DNA from: Oceanitalea stevensii
GTDB lineage: Bacteria; Actinomycetota; Actinomycetes; Actinomycetales; Actinomycetaceae
Assembly (NCBI RefSeq): GCF_014837105.1
Contig: NZ_JACSPO010000007.1
Location: 83,356 to 134,908 of the forward strand
Reading direction: 5' to 3'
Length of the DNA stretch: 51,553 nt
Of the stretch, positions 15,280-23,497 are shown one piece after another. Under the pieces are notes generated by a model. That model saw only the letters and a program-made list of their open reading frames with translations. It made no database searches and was not told where the DNA came from. The stretch's first letter is position 1; every line of letters begins with the position of its first letter. The position numbers and the translations under genes are program-made.

Positions 15280-17489
15280 CAGCCGCGCAGCGCGAGGAGG
15301 CGCGGTCCGGTGCCGGCGGCGTCGGGCACGAGCGTGACGGTACGGTCCCCCGTGGCCTCGGCGTGGACGCCGGCGGCCACGACGACGCGCAGCGCGCCGC
15401 TCGTCCGCACGGCGACGGCGAGGGCGCCGGGTGAGCGGTCGAGCCAGTCCGCGGCCGTCCCCTCCCAGGGCGCGGCGCCGGCCACCCACGCGTCGCTCAG
15501 CTCGCGCGCCTCCGGGCCGCTGACCGGCGCACCCGCCCGGCGGACGACACTGAGCCGGGCGCCTCGCTCGGCGTCGGCGGCCTCGCGCAGCAGCCAGGAG
15601 TCGACGGTGAGGTCCCCGGTGGCCTCCGGCGCGTCACCGAGGTCGACCGTCCCGGACGCGAGGGGAGCCTCGGGCACCGGCGCGGGGAGGGGGCTGTCCG
15701 GCCACCCACCCCACTCGGGGTCCGCACCGAGGAGCTCGCGCGCGTGCCGCGTGACGTCCGCGGTGCTGTACCCCCCGCTGTGCTGCTCGACGGCCACGAC
15801 GCGCCCGCTCGTGAGCCGCGGGCTGAGCAGCGGCGGGAACTGGAGGACACGGGGGTCGGCGACGACGGTGAGGGCGCTGTGCCGGGCGTCGTCGAGGTAG
15901 ACGCGCTCGACCGCGCCCCGCTGCACGAGCTCGCGGACCGGGCGCGCCAGCGGACGCTCGTCGGCCACGAGGTCGACGAGGGACTCGTGGTGGACGATGC
16001 CCACCCGCCGGCCGTCGGCCGCGTAGCCGCGCAGCCGGTCCAGGGTGGCGGGCAGGAGCCAGTCCTCGCGCCAGTCGGCGAGGACGACGACGTCCAGCGC
16101 CCGTCCCGCCTCCCCGTCCTGCGGGTGACGCTCCCAGCGGCGCGGCGCCGGGAAGGGGCGCGGACCGTGCGGGAGGAGGAACCTCGCGGCGTCGCCCCAG
16201 CCCACCTGCCGGTGCCACTCGGAGTAGGCCTCGAGGTACTCCGAGCGTGCGGGGTGGCGCCAGCCGGAGGAGTAGTCGGACGCCGAGAGCGAGCCGGCGT
16301 CGGCGAGGAGGACGGTGAGCGCGTGGGACGGCACGTCGACGACCTTGCCGTCGAAGGCGGCCTCGACGCGCAGCGCGTACTCGTTGTCGGCGGCCTTGCG
16401 CACCGGGTCGAAGAAGCCCACCCGGTTGACGACCGGGAAGACCCGGACCATGAGGGAGGAGGCGGCCTTGAAGCGCCCGCCGTAGCCGACCCGGCTGAGC
16501 TCCATCTCCTCGGTGGCGCGCACGCCCAGGCTGCGGGTCGCGACCAGCGTCTCGTCCTCGAGCATCGGGCGGACGCCGAGCTCCAGCCGCTGGGGGTGGG
16601 CCCAGTCGTCGGAGTCGAGGCAGGTGAAGAAGTCCCCCGTGGCCCGGCGCAGGGCGGTGTTGCGCGCCCGGTAGGTGCCCCCGTTGACGGCCTTGCGGAT
16701 GACCGTGACCCGCGCGTCCATCCGCTCGACCTCCTCGAGGACGCCGGGGGTGGGTGACGGCGAGGCGTCGTCGACGACGAAGAGCTCGAGGTTCTGCCAC
16801 GTCTGCTCGAGGACAGAGCGCACGGCGGTGAGGAGGTGCCGGTCGGGGTTGAAGCAGCTGATGACGACCGTGATCTTCTTGTCGTGCGCGATCCGGTGCC
16901 CGCTGGTCGTCGTCAGGCGGTCGAAGGGGGTGTCGCCGTCGGGCAGGAGCCCGGCCTGGACGACGTCGGGGCCGAAGAGTCCCGCGTTGAGTGCCTCGAG
17001 CCAGGCGGCCTCGTCACGACCGTCCCGGAGCCACGGGTTGGCGAGGTCGGCACGGAGGAGCCCGACCGCCCCCGTCGTGGCCGGCCCTGCGTCGAGGGCC
17101 GCCTGGGCGAGCGCGACGTCACGCTCCTTGAGCGCCAGCTGGGCCAGGAGGACCCGGTCGCGCTCGTTCAGCGAGCCGGGGTGCACGTCGAGCGCCCACT
17201 GGAGCAGCCCGAGCGCCGCCTCCCGGTCCGCCGGGTCCCCGGTCTGGACCGCGACGACACGCGCGTAGGTGGGGACGAGCGGGGCGGCGAGCGCGGCACC
17301 GGGGGCCCTGCCCTGCCGGTACCCGCGGCCGATGTCCTCGAGCTGGGCGGCCGTGACGGGACCGACGAGTGCGGCGAGCACGTCCCGGCCCGCGCGGGAC
17401 TTGGTCCGCACGAGCGCGCGCGCGAGGTTCTGCGGCGTCTGGGCGGCCGCGGACGCGTACGCGCCGACGACGTCGGCCTGCGGGCTCAC
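15279..17489 (-). CDS. GT2 glycosyltransferase with truncated GT-B-like C-terminus
   Basis: 736 residues. The N-terminal 200 residues form a helical domain, partly repeat-like. The GT2 domain starts near 204 (ITVVISCFNP), with VVDDASPSPTP, NGGTYRARNTALR and the DxD-type LDSDDW near 293. After the GT2 domain, residues about 450-560 resemble the first Rossmann half of the GT4 module found complete in the 20093-22996 gene (LDVVVLADW; VLQFPPLLSPR), but the nucleotide-sugar half with the EAFGR motif is missing. A short beta-rich tail follows. Start GTG 17489 has GGAGTGAG upstream and lies four bases after the stop of a small membrane coiled-coil gene. It is paralogous to 20093-22996 and 23498-25384. 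Confidence 0.88.
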   Translation of the reverse strand: MSPQADVVGAYASAAAQTPQNLARALVRTKSRAGRDVLAALVGPVTAAQLEDIGRGYRQGRAPGAALAAPLVPTYARVVAVQTGDPADREAALGLLQWALDVHPGSLNERDRVLLAQLALKERDVALAQAALDAGPATTGAVGLLRADLANPWLRDGRDEAAWLEALNAGLFGPDVVQAGLLPDGDTPFDRLTTTSGHRIAHDKKITVVISCFNPDRHLLTAVRSVLEQTWQNLELFVVDDASPSPTPGVLEEVERMDARVTVIRKAVNGGTYRARNTALRRATGDFFTCLDSDDWAHPQRLELGVRPMLEDETLVATRSLGVRATEEMELSRVGYGGRFKAASSLMVRVFPVVNRVGFFDPVRKAADNEYALRVEAAFDGKVVDVPSHALTVLLADAGSLSASDYSSGWRHPARSEYLEAYSEWHRQVGWGDAARFLLPHGPRPFPAPRRWERHPQDGEAGRALDVVVLADWREDWLLPATLDRLRGYAADGRRVGIVHHESLVDLVADERPLARPVRELVQRGAVERVYLDDARHSALTVVADPRVLQFPPLLSPRLTSGRVVAVEQHSGGYSTADVTRHARELLGADPEWGGWPDSPLPAPVPEAPLASGTVDLGDAPEATGDLTVDSWLLREAADAERGARLSVVRRAGAPVSGPEARELSDAWVAGAAPWEGTAADWLDRSPGALAVAVRTSGALRVVVAAGVHAEATGDRTVTLVPDAAGTGPRLLALRG

Positions 17490-17493
17490 CGGC

Positions 17494-17889
17494 TCACTCC
17501 GTGCGCGAGCGACCGGTCGTGGCACGCAGCGCTGCCGCCGCCTGCTCGAGCTCGGCCTGGGCGCGGTCCAGCCGCGCGACGTACTGCTCCTGCATGAGCT
17601 GCACGGTGCCGAGCACGTCGTCGCGCGTCGCGGCCTCGACGTGCGCCCCGCGGCGCAGCAGCTCGTCCTCGAGCGCGGTGAGCCGCTGCTCGGAGGTCTT
17701 CTGCCAGCGGGTGAAGTGGCGCTGCTGCCACCGGACCTTCTGGTTGGTGTCCACGGCGGCGAGTGCCGCCATCCCGACGAGCGCACCGAGGAGGAGGACG
17801 GTGACCACGCCGGCGTCGCGGTCGTACGCGACCGCCGCGCCGGCCACGAGGAGCAGGACGACCGCTCCCGCGACAGCAAGCTTCTTCAC
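17494..17889 (-). CDS. Small membrane protein with C-terminal coiled coil (GT partner)
   Basis: 131 residues. Two hydrophobic segments at about 3-22 and 28-46, then a charged region and two heptad-like helices (about 60-80 and 95-125). The segment QYVARLDRAQAELEQAA is almost repeated in the product of 22989-23387, which also sits directly before a large GT2 gene. I do not recognise a named family. The GTG at 17889 has AGAAGGGG about five bases upstream. Position and helix pattern suggest a membrane anchor or scaffold for the transferase encoded four bases downstream, by inference only. Confidence 0.8.
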   Translation of the reverse strand: MKKLAVAGAVVLLLVAGAAVAYDRDAGVVTVLLLGALVGMAALAAVDTNQKVRWQQRHFTRWQKTSEQRLTALEDELLRRGAHVEAATRDDVLGTVQLMQEQYVARLDRAQAELEQAAAALRATTGRSRTE

Positions 17890-17995
17890 GATGACCCCTT
17901 CTGGACGACCGCCTCAGGGTACACAGGCCACCCCGGCGCCCGGCGCTCCGCTAGCATCGCCGTGCCTGCCCCTCACCGTAGACGGGAACCCCCAC

Positions 17996-18997
17996 ATGGC
18001 CCTCGCCACCCCGCGTCAGCGGGCCCTCGCCGCGCTCGTGGCGCTGCTCGTCGTCCTCACGGGCCTCGCCGCCCTGACCGGTCGCACGGGCTGGGCGCTG
18101 GCGGGGCTCGCGGTGCTCCTCGGCTACGTCGCCGGCCTGCTCCTCGACCTCCGGCACCGCCAGCAGGTGGCGGCGCGCTCCCAGCGTCGCCTCGAGGGCA
18201 CCGTCGAGCAGGCCGTGTCGTCGGTGGCCGGCCTCCACCACCTGCTGGAGCAGCACGGCGCGGGCCTCACGGCGCTGGACGACGGTCTGCGGGCGCTGGT
18301 CCGCGAGGAGGCCGAGGCCGCCGCCGGCCGTCACCGGGAGACGACCCACCGCCTCTCCCGCCTCGACTACGAGCCCGTCAACGAGGTCCAGGCGCTCCTC
18401 CAGCTGCTGCCCAAGGTGCAGGGAGCCGTCCCACTGCCGCCCGTCGGTGGGTGGGCGCTGAGCGCCGGCTCGCTGCTGGGCCTCTGGGACGTCGTCGAGC
18501 GCGAGCGGCCGCGGACGGTCGTCGAGTGCGGGAGCGGCACCTCGACGGTGTGGCTGGGCTACGCCGCCCGTGCGGTCGGGGGCGTCCGCGTCGTCGCGCT
18601 CGAGCACAACGCCGCCTACGCGGAGCGGACGCACGCCCTGCTCGGCGAGCACGGCCTGCTCGACGTCGCCGAGGTCCGCCACGCCCCGCTCGTGGACGTC
18701 GAGGTCGACGGGGCCACCATGCGCTGGTACGACGCCGGCCGGCTGGAGGACGTGTCGTCGATCGACCTCCTCGTCGTCGACGGCCCGCCGAAGAGCACGG
18801 GACCGCTCGCGCGGCTCCCCGCCGTCCCGCTCCTCCGGGAGAGGCTGCGCCCGGGAGCGGTGGTCGTCATGGACGACGCGCACCGCCCGGACGAGCGCGA
18901 GGCCCTGCGGCGGTGGTCGCTGAGCGACGGTCTCGAGCTCGAGCGCCCGCTGAGCCGGGACGCCGTGGTCCTGCGCCGGACCTCGCCCAGCGCCTGA
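17996..18997 (+). CDS. Membrane-anchored SAM-dependent methyltransferase
   Basis: 333 residues. Two hydrophobic segments (about 10-28, 31-48) and a coiled-coil-like stretch (about 50-105) precede a class I methyltransferase core. This has motif I VVECGSGTSTVWLG (about 175), an acidic residue in VALEHN and LLVVDGPP (about 258), as in the Methyltransf_24 group. It probably methylates a sugar or another small acceptor at the inner membrane face. It is divergent from the coiled-coil/GT2 operon at 15279-17889 and 12 bases upstream of the ATP-grasp gene. The ATG at 17996 has only a weak ribosome site (GACGGGAA). A longer frame upstream runs antisense through the neighbouring gene and is rejected. 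Confidence 0.87.
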   Translation: MALATPRQRALAALVALLVVLTGLAALTGRTGWALAGLAVLLGYVAGLLLDLRHRQQVAARSQRRLEGTVEQAVSSVAGLHHLLEQHGAGLTALDDGLRALVREEAEAAAGRHRETTHRLSRLDYEPVNEVQALLQLLPKVQGAVPLPPVGGWALSAGSLLGLWDVVERERPRTVVECGSGTSTVWLGYAARAVGGVRVVALEHNAAYAERTHALLGEHGLLDVAEVRHAPLVDVEVDGATMRWYDAGRLEDVSSIDLLVVDGPPKSTGPLARLPAVPLLRERLRPGAVVVMDDAHRPDEREALRRWSLSDGLELERPLSRDAVVLRRTSPSA

Positions 18998-19009
18998 CAC
19001 AATCGCGTC

Positions 19010-20071
19010 ATGCCCCTTCGTCGTCAGATCCTCCGTCTGCCGCCGCTCGCCCGGCGCGACGCGGAGATCCGCCGCCTCAAGCGGCGGGTGGACAAGCTCC
19101 AGCTCGCGCTCGCGGACGAGAAGGCCAAGCCGCCGCCGCCCCCGCCGCCGCCCGCGCCGCCGCGCTACCGGCCCAAGGTCGCGTCGTGGCACGTGCGGGT
19201 CATGGAGCAGCAGCGCGTCCAGCAGGCCGTCGGAGCGCTGCCGGGCTCCACGGACCACCCTCGTCGCAACCTCCTGCTCAAGCTGCAGAACTACGAGATC
19301 GCCCGCAGCTACGGCGTGAGCACCCCCCAGGTGCTCGGCGTGTGGCCCACCGTCGCGGAGATCGACTTCGACGCGTTGCCGGACGAGTTCGTCCTCAAGA
19401 GCAACGGTGGCTCCACCAGCCGCGGCGTGCTGCCCCTCCAGCGCACGCCCTCCGGCTTCGAGCTCATCGACGGCAGCCGCCAGTACACGCGGGAGAGCAT
19501 CCTCGAGCACTACGCCACCGCGCGTGGGGCCCGGGCACCGTTCTTCGCCGAGACGCTCCTCCCCGGCGCCCACGAGCGTCTTCCCGACGACATCAAGATC
19601 TACAGCTACTACGGCGACGTCGCCTTCGCGCTGGTGCGCCGGATGCCCGTCCACGCCGACACCTCCCAGGCGCGGGTGCGGATGATCGGCCCGGACGGCG
19701 GCGACCTCGGGGAGGTGCAGCAGGGCCGGACCTACGACCTGTCCGTCGACGTGCCCCGGCACCTCGCGCACATGGTCGAGGTCGCCTCGGTCCTCTCCCG
19801 GGCCGTCCCGCTCCCCTTCGTGCGGGTGGACCTCTACGACTTCCCCGAGGGGATCGCCCTGGGCGAGTTCACCCCGCTGCCCGGCGACTCGCAGACCTTC
19901 ACCCGGGACTGGGACCACGACCTCGGCGACCGGTACGACCGTGCCGAGGCGCGCCTCCAGCTCGACCTCACGGCCGGGCGGCCCTACCGCGTCCTCCACG
20001 GGCCGCACGACCGCCGGCTGACCACCCCCATGCCACCGACGACGACGGTCGCCGACCTCCCCTCCTGGTAG
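19010..20071 (+). CDS. TupA-like ATP-grasp protein
   Basis: 353 residues. Residues 9-25 (RLPPLARRDAEIRRLKR) match the N-terminus of the 1049-residue transferase at 9169. A short coiled coil and a run of eight prolines follow. The rest fits the TupA-like ATP-grasp family: FVLKSNGGSTSRGV (about 127), DDIKIYSYYG (about 194) and FVRVDLYDFPEGIALGEFT (about 270). TupA acts in teichuronopeptide synthesis in alkaliphilic bacilli. ATP-grasp enzymes join a carboxylate to an amine through an acyl-phosphate. Here it could attach an amino acid to a uronic acid of the surface polymer. No ribosome site precedes the ATG, but CACAAT lies six bases upstream, so a leaderless message is possible. The family is well supported, the substrate inferred. 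Confidence 0.88.
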   Translation: MPLRRQILRLPPLARRDAEIRRLKRRVDKLQLALADEKAKPPPPPPPPAPPRYRPKVASWHVRVMEQQRVQQAVGALPGSTDHPRRNLLLKLQNYEIARSYGVSTPQVLGVWPTVAEIDFDALPDEFVLKSNGGSTSRGVLPLQRTPSGFELIDGSRQYTRESILEHYATARGARAPFFAETLLPGAHERLPDDIKIYSYYGDVAFALVRRMPVHADTSQARVRMIGPDGGDLGEVQQGRTYDLSVDVPRHLAHMVEVASVLSRAVPLPFVRVDLYDFPEGIALGEFTPLPGDSQTFTRDWDHDLGDRYDRAEARLQLDLTAGRPYRVLHGPHDRRLTTPMPPTTTVADLPSW

Positions 20072-20092
20072 GAGCCGGCACCGCGGGACGAG

Positions 20093-22996
20093 TCAGCCGC
20101 CGAAGGCGAGGCGGCACACCCGGCCCGCGGTGTCGGCCCTGCCTCCCGGGGCCACGCGGGTGTGCCAGTCGGGGCCGCTCGACAGCGCCAGCGCGTGCAC
20201 GCCGTCGACGAGCTCGACGGCGGGCAGGCCCTCGCCCGGCACGTGGCGCGAGCGCACCTGGTTGCCGAGGCGGAGGGCCGCCTCGGCATGGTCGGGGTGG
20301 TGGAGCACGACGAGGTGGTCCGCGGTCTCGGCGTCCGCCGGTCGCCGCACGTGCAGGACGACGACGGCGATCTCCTCGGTGCTCGTCCCGACGGTGACCG
20401 CCCGTCCCACGCGCGTGAGCGTCGCCTCGCCGACGGGGGCCGGGACCGCGGCCGCGACGTCACCGGTGGCCGGGACGTGCAGCTCGGCACGGACGTGGCC
20501 GAGGAACGCCTCGTGGCTCCACCGTTCCCGCACGCGGCGCAGGCTCGTGGCCACCTGCTGCCGGAAGCGCGCCGGGTCACCGAGGTACGCCGCGACGACG
20601 TCCTGCACCTCGTCGGGCTCCGCGTAGACCAGCGCGTCGCCGAAGACCGGCTCGTGCTTGGGCGAGGCGACGACGAGCGCACCGCTCGCCGCTGCCTCGA
20701 GGAGGACCCGGCCGAAGGCCTCGTGGGCGTGGGGGTCGTCCATGTAGACGACGACGTCGAGCCCGCTCACGAACTCGCGGGGGTCCTGCGACCCGTGCGG
20801 GAGGACCGTCCAGTTCTCCGGCACCGGGTGGTCACCGAGCAGCTGTGCCACCTGGTCCGTGGCGCCGAGGAGGCGTACCTCGGCCGGCGCCGGGAAGCCG
20901 TAGGCCGCGAGGAGCTCCTCCCCGCTGCGGGGGAACTTGATGGACGCGTCCCGGGAGAACCGCCCGATGACGGGCCGCTCCGCGTGAGGCCGGGGGCGGT
21001 CGGTGACCCACGTGGCGGGGTCGATGACCGCCGGGTTGTCCCACCCCGCGAGCGCACCGGCCGGCAGCAGCGGCTCGAGCAGCCGCCGGATGGTCACGCT
21101 CTGCGGGATCCAGCGGGGCTCGACCCCGAAGAGCTCCTCGGCGTTCCGGTGGACGTCCGCGGGGACGTAGCGCTGGTCGGAGCCGTCGAGCTCGCAGGGC
21201 GCCTGGTTGGCCATGACGAAGAGCTTGCGGGGGCGCACCGCGCCGTGGACGACCGGCGGGAACTGGAGCACCGGCGGGTAGCGGACGATGAGCAGGTCGA
21301 TCTCGACGTCGTCGTCGTGGAACACGAGCTCCACCTCACCGGCGCGCAGCAGCGCGCGCAGCGGCGGGCACAGCGGGTCGTCCTTCTCGGTCCGGAACCG
21401 CATCGCCTCCAGGTGCATGACGCCCACGCGCAGGCCGGCCGACCGCAGGGCCGCGATCTCCTCGAGCATGGACAGCTGCGGCCCGCCCAGCCGGCGCCAG
21501 TCCCCGGCGAGCACGACGTCGACGCGGCGGTCCGTCCGGTGCTCGGGGTCTCCCGGCCGCGCCCACCGGTGGGCGCCGTAGTGCTGGGTCGGCTCGTGCG
21601 GGTCGGTGAAGGGGTCGCGCCCCTCCTCCAGGACCTGGCGGTGGGTGTACCGGTAGGACTGCTTGTAGGCCCAGCGCGACTGGTGCTGCCAGCCGAAGGA
21701 GAAGTCCGCGGCGGACAGGGTGCCCTCGGCACGCCGCACGACGGTCAGTGCCCGGTTCGTGATCTCGTGGATCGGCTGCCCGAAGGCGACCTCGATCCGC
21801 ATGCTGTACTCGGTGTCGGCGGCCTTGCGGATCGGGTCGAAGAAGCCGACCCTGCTGGGTACCTCGGGCAGCCGGAACATCAGCGCGGCCGCCGTCGAGA
21901 AGAAGGTGCGGTAGCCCGGGCGGGTGAGCTCCAGCGACTCCGTCACGCGGACGCCGTGGGACCGGGTGGCCATGATCCGCGGGTGCTCGAGCATGGGGCG
22001 GACGCCCTCCTCCAGACGACGGGGGTGGGCCCAGTCGTCGGAGTCGAGGAAGGTCATGAAGGCGCCCCGCGCCTGCATGAGCGCCGTGTTGCGCGCCCGG
22101 TAGGTGCCGCCGTTGACGGCCTTGCGGATGACGCGGACACGAGGGTCGATCCGCTCGACGTCGCGGAGCAGCGCGCGTGCGGCGGGATCGGTCGAGGCGT
22201 CGTCGACGACGAGCATCTCCCAGTTCGTCCAGGTCTGGGAGATGAGCGACCGGGCCGCGCCCAGGAGGGCGTGGTCGGGGTTGTAGGCGCTGGTGACGAC
22301 GGTGATGAGCGGTCCCGTGACGTCGTCGACGGTGGCGGCCGCGAGCCGGTCGAAGGGGGTCTGCCCGTCGGGTCGCAGGACCACGGGGCCGGTCGTGGCG
22401 CTGGGGTCGATCGCCGCGTTGAACCGCTCGAGGAAGTCCGGACCGCCGGCGCCGTGCCCGAGGAAGGGGTTCGCCAGGTCCGCCACGAGCGCCGCCTCGA
22501 CGTCCCGCGTCATCCCGGTCCCGTCGGCGCGGTCGCGCCCGGCCTGGAGGAGCCGGTCGAGCTCGTCGTGCCGCCGGAGCACGGCCAGGAGCTGCCCGTA
22601 GAGGTTGAGGTCGCGCCGGACGAGGGCGTCGGGACCGTACGCCGTCACGAGGGCGCCGAGCAGGTCGGCCGCCGCGGCGTGCTCCCCGCCGGTGCCCGGC
22701 TGGTGGGCGAGCACCCGGGCGTAGGCGCCCGCGCTGCGTGGCTCGAGCGCCTGGACGATGCGCTCACGGTCCTCGCGGTGAGCGAGCGTCTCCAGCTCCT
22801 CGACGCTCACCGTCCCCTCCGAGGCGACGTGAGCGAGGATCGCCCTGCCCGACACGGAGCGGGAGCGCAGGAGGGTCGGCGCCAGCCGGTAGGCCGTCCG
22901 GTTGTACCGGGCGTGGTCCGCGACGACGGTCTGCGTCGTGAGAGGGCGCGGAGGGCCGGTCGATGGCGCGTCGCCCGCCGCCACGCGGTCAGTCAC
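20093..22996 (-). CDS. Bifunctional GT2-GT4 glycosyltransferase
   Basis: 967 residues. A helical N-terminal domain (1-225) precedes a GT2 domain that starts near 232 (ITVVTSAYNP), with NGGTYRARNTAL and FLDSDDW near 318. From about 490 a complete GT4-like GT-B module follows, with YPPVLQFPP, PVIGRFSRDASIKFP and the EAFGRVLLEAAASG motif near 755. A beta-rich C-terminus (about 850-967) completes it. The N-terminal and GT2 parts are paralogous to 15279-17489 and 23498-25384; the GT-B module is paralogous to the first half of 27469-29685. The GTG at 22996 overlaps the stop of the small coiled-coil gene by eight bases. Two transfer activities in one chain are expected. Confidence 0.9.
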   Translation of the reverse strand: MTDRVAAGDAPSTGPPRPLTTQTVVADHARYNRTAYRLAPTLLRSRSVSGRAILAHVASEGTVSVEELETLAHREDRERIVQALEPRSAGAYARVLAHQPGTGGEHAAAADLLGALVTAYGPDALVRRDLNLYGQLLAVLRRHDELDRLLQAGRDRADGTGMTRDVEAALVADLANPFLGHGAGGPDFLERFNAAIDPSATTGPVVLRPDGQTPFDRLAAATVDDVTGPLITVVTSAYNPDHALLGAARSLISQTWTNWEMLVVDDASTDPAARALLRDVERIDPRVRVIRKAVNGGTYRARNTALMQARGAFMTFLDSDDWAHPRRLEEGVRPMLEHPRIMATRSHGVRVTESLELTRPGYRTFFSTAAALMFRLPEVPSRVGFFDPIRKAADTEYSMRIEVAFGQPIHEITNRALTVVRRAEGTLSAADFSFGWQHQSRWAYKQSYRYTHRQVLEEGRDPFTDPHEPTQHYGAHRWARPGDPEHRTDRRVDVVLAGDWRRLGGPQLSMLEEIAALRSAGLRVGVMHLEAMRFRTEKDDPLCPPLRALLRAGEVELVFHDDDVEIDLLIVRYPPVLQFPPVVHGAVRPRKLFVMANQAPCELDGSDQRYVPADVHRNAEELFGVEPRWIPQSVTIRRLLEPLLPAGALAGWDNPAVIDPATWVTDRPRPHAERPVIGRFSRDASIKFPRSGEELLAAYGFPAPAEVRLLGATDQVAQLLGDHPVPENWTVLPHGSQDPREFVSGLDVVVYMDDPHAHEAFGRVLLEAAASGALVVASPKHEPVFGDALVYAEPDEVQDVVAAYLGDPARFRQQVATSLRRVRERWSHEAFLGHVRAELHVPATGDVAAAVPAPVGEATLTRVGRAVTVGTSTEEIAVVVLHVRRPADAETADHLVVLHHPDHAEAALRLGNQVRSRHVPGEGLPAVELVDGVHALALSSGPDWHTRVAPGGRADTAGRVCRLAFGG

Positions 22997-23387
22997 CGGG
23001 ACGGGTCGAGGTCGACAGCTCCTCGGCCGCGGCCTCGAGCGTCGCCTGCGCGCGGTCGAGCCGGCCCACGTACTGCGCCTGGAGCAGGCGAATGGCACCG
23101 AGCAGGTCCTCCGGGCTCGTCGCCGGGGCGGTCTCCGGTGCCGGCGCCACCTCGCGCGCGGCCGGTGCGGCCGCGGCCTTGCGCACGGCGGTCCTCACCC
23201 GGCGCAGCTGACGCTCGGTGTGACGAACGGCAACTGTGCCGTCCAGCACGAGCAGCCCCACGGCCGCGAGGAGGAGGGTCCGGGCGACCTCCGCGAGGAC
23301 GTCGTTGCCGATGACAGACCCGATGACCGAGAGCGCGGAGAGCACCACGATCCCCGTGAGCCCGAGGATGACTTTCCGCGACTTCAT
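22989..23387 (-). CDS. Small membrane protein with C-terminal coiled coil (GT partner, second copy)
   Basis: 132 residues from the ATG at 23387, which has GAGAGG five bases upstream; a GTG six codons earlier is less likely. Two hydrophobic segments (about 6-26, 34-52), a basic linker, an Ala/Pro-rich stretch and a C-terminal helix with QYVGRLDRAQATLEAAA. That helix closely matches the one in the 17494-17889 product. The stop codon lies inside the start of the 967-residue transferase gene, so the two are co-translated. No named family recognised. Likely an anchor or assembly factor for the transferase. Confidence 0.8.
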   Translation of the reverse strand: MKSRKVILGLTGIVVLSALSVIGSVIGNDVLAEVARTLLLAAVGLLVLDGTVAVRHTERQLRRVRTAVRKAAAAPAAREVAPAPETAPATSPEDLLGAIRLLQAQYVGRLDRAQATLEAAAEELSTSTRPGD

Positions 23388-23410
23388 GCCTGCCTCTCGT
23401 GTCACCGGGT

Positions 23411-23429
23411 CGCCGACCTCAGGTCGGCG
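23411..23429 (-). promoter_or_regulatory. Perfect hairpin in the leader of the coiled-coil/GT operon
   Basis: CGCCGACC and GGTCGGCG pair perfectly around a TCA loop. It lies about 24 bases before the ATG at 23387, in the predicted 5' leader. It could influence message stability or translation. Confidence 0.45.
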
Positions 23430-23442
23430 GCGAACGTCTCTG

Positions 23443-23457
23443 CCGTTACTCTAACGG
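23443..23457. promoter_or_regulatory. Palindromic two-way -10 element
   Basis: CCGTTACTCTAACGG is a perfect palindrome apart from its central three bases. The + strand reads TACTCT and the - strand TAGAGT, both TAnnnT -10 boxes, facing the genes at 23498 (+) and 23387 (-). A shared bidirectional promoter or operator is likely. Confidence 0.4.
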
Positions 23458-23497
23458 GAGGTGTCCGGCGGACATACGGCGACAGCGGGAGGCAGTG

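Noticed and set aside
17369..17995. N-terminal extension of the methyltransferase
   Set aside because: Antisense to the coiled-coil and transferase genes; low-complexity Arg/Ser-rich sequence; the ATG at 17996 begins the recognisable protein.
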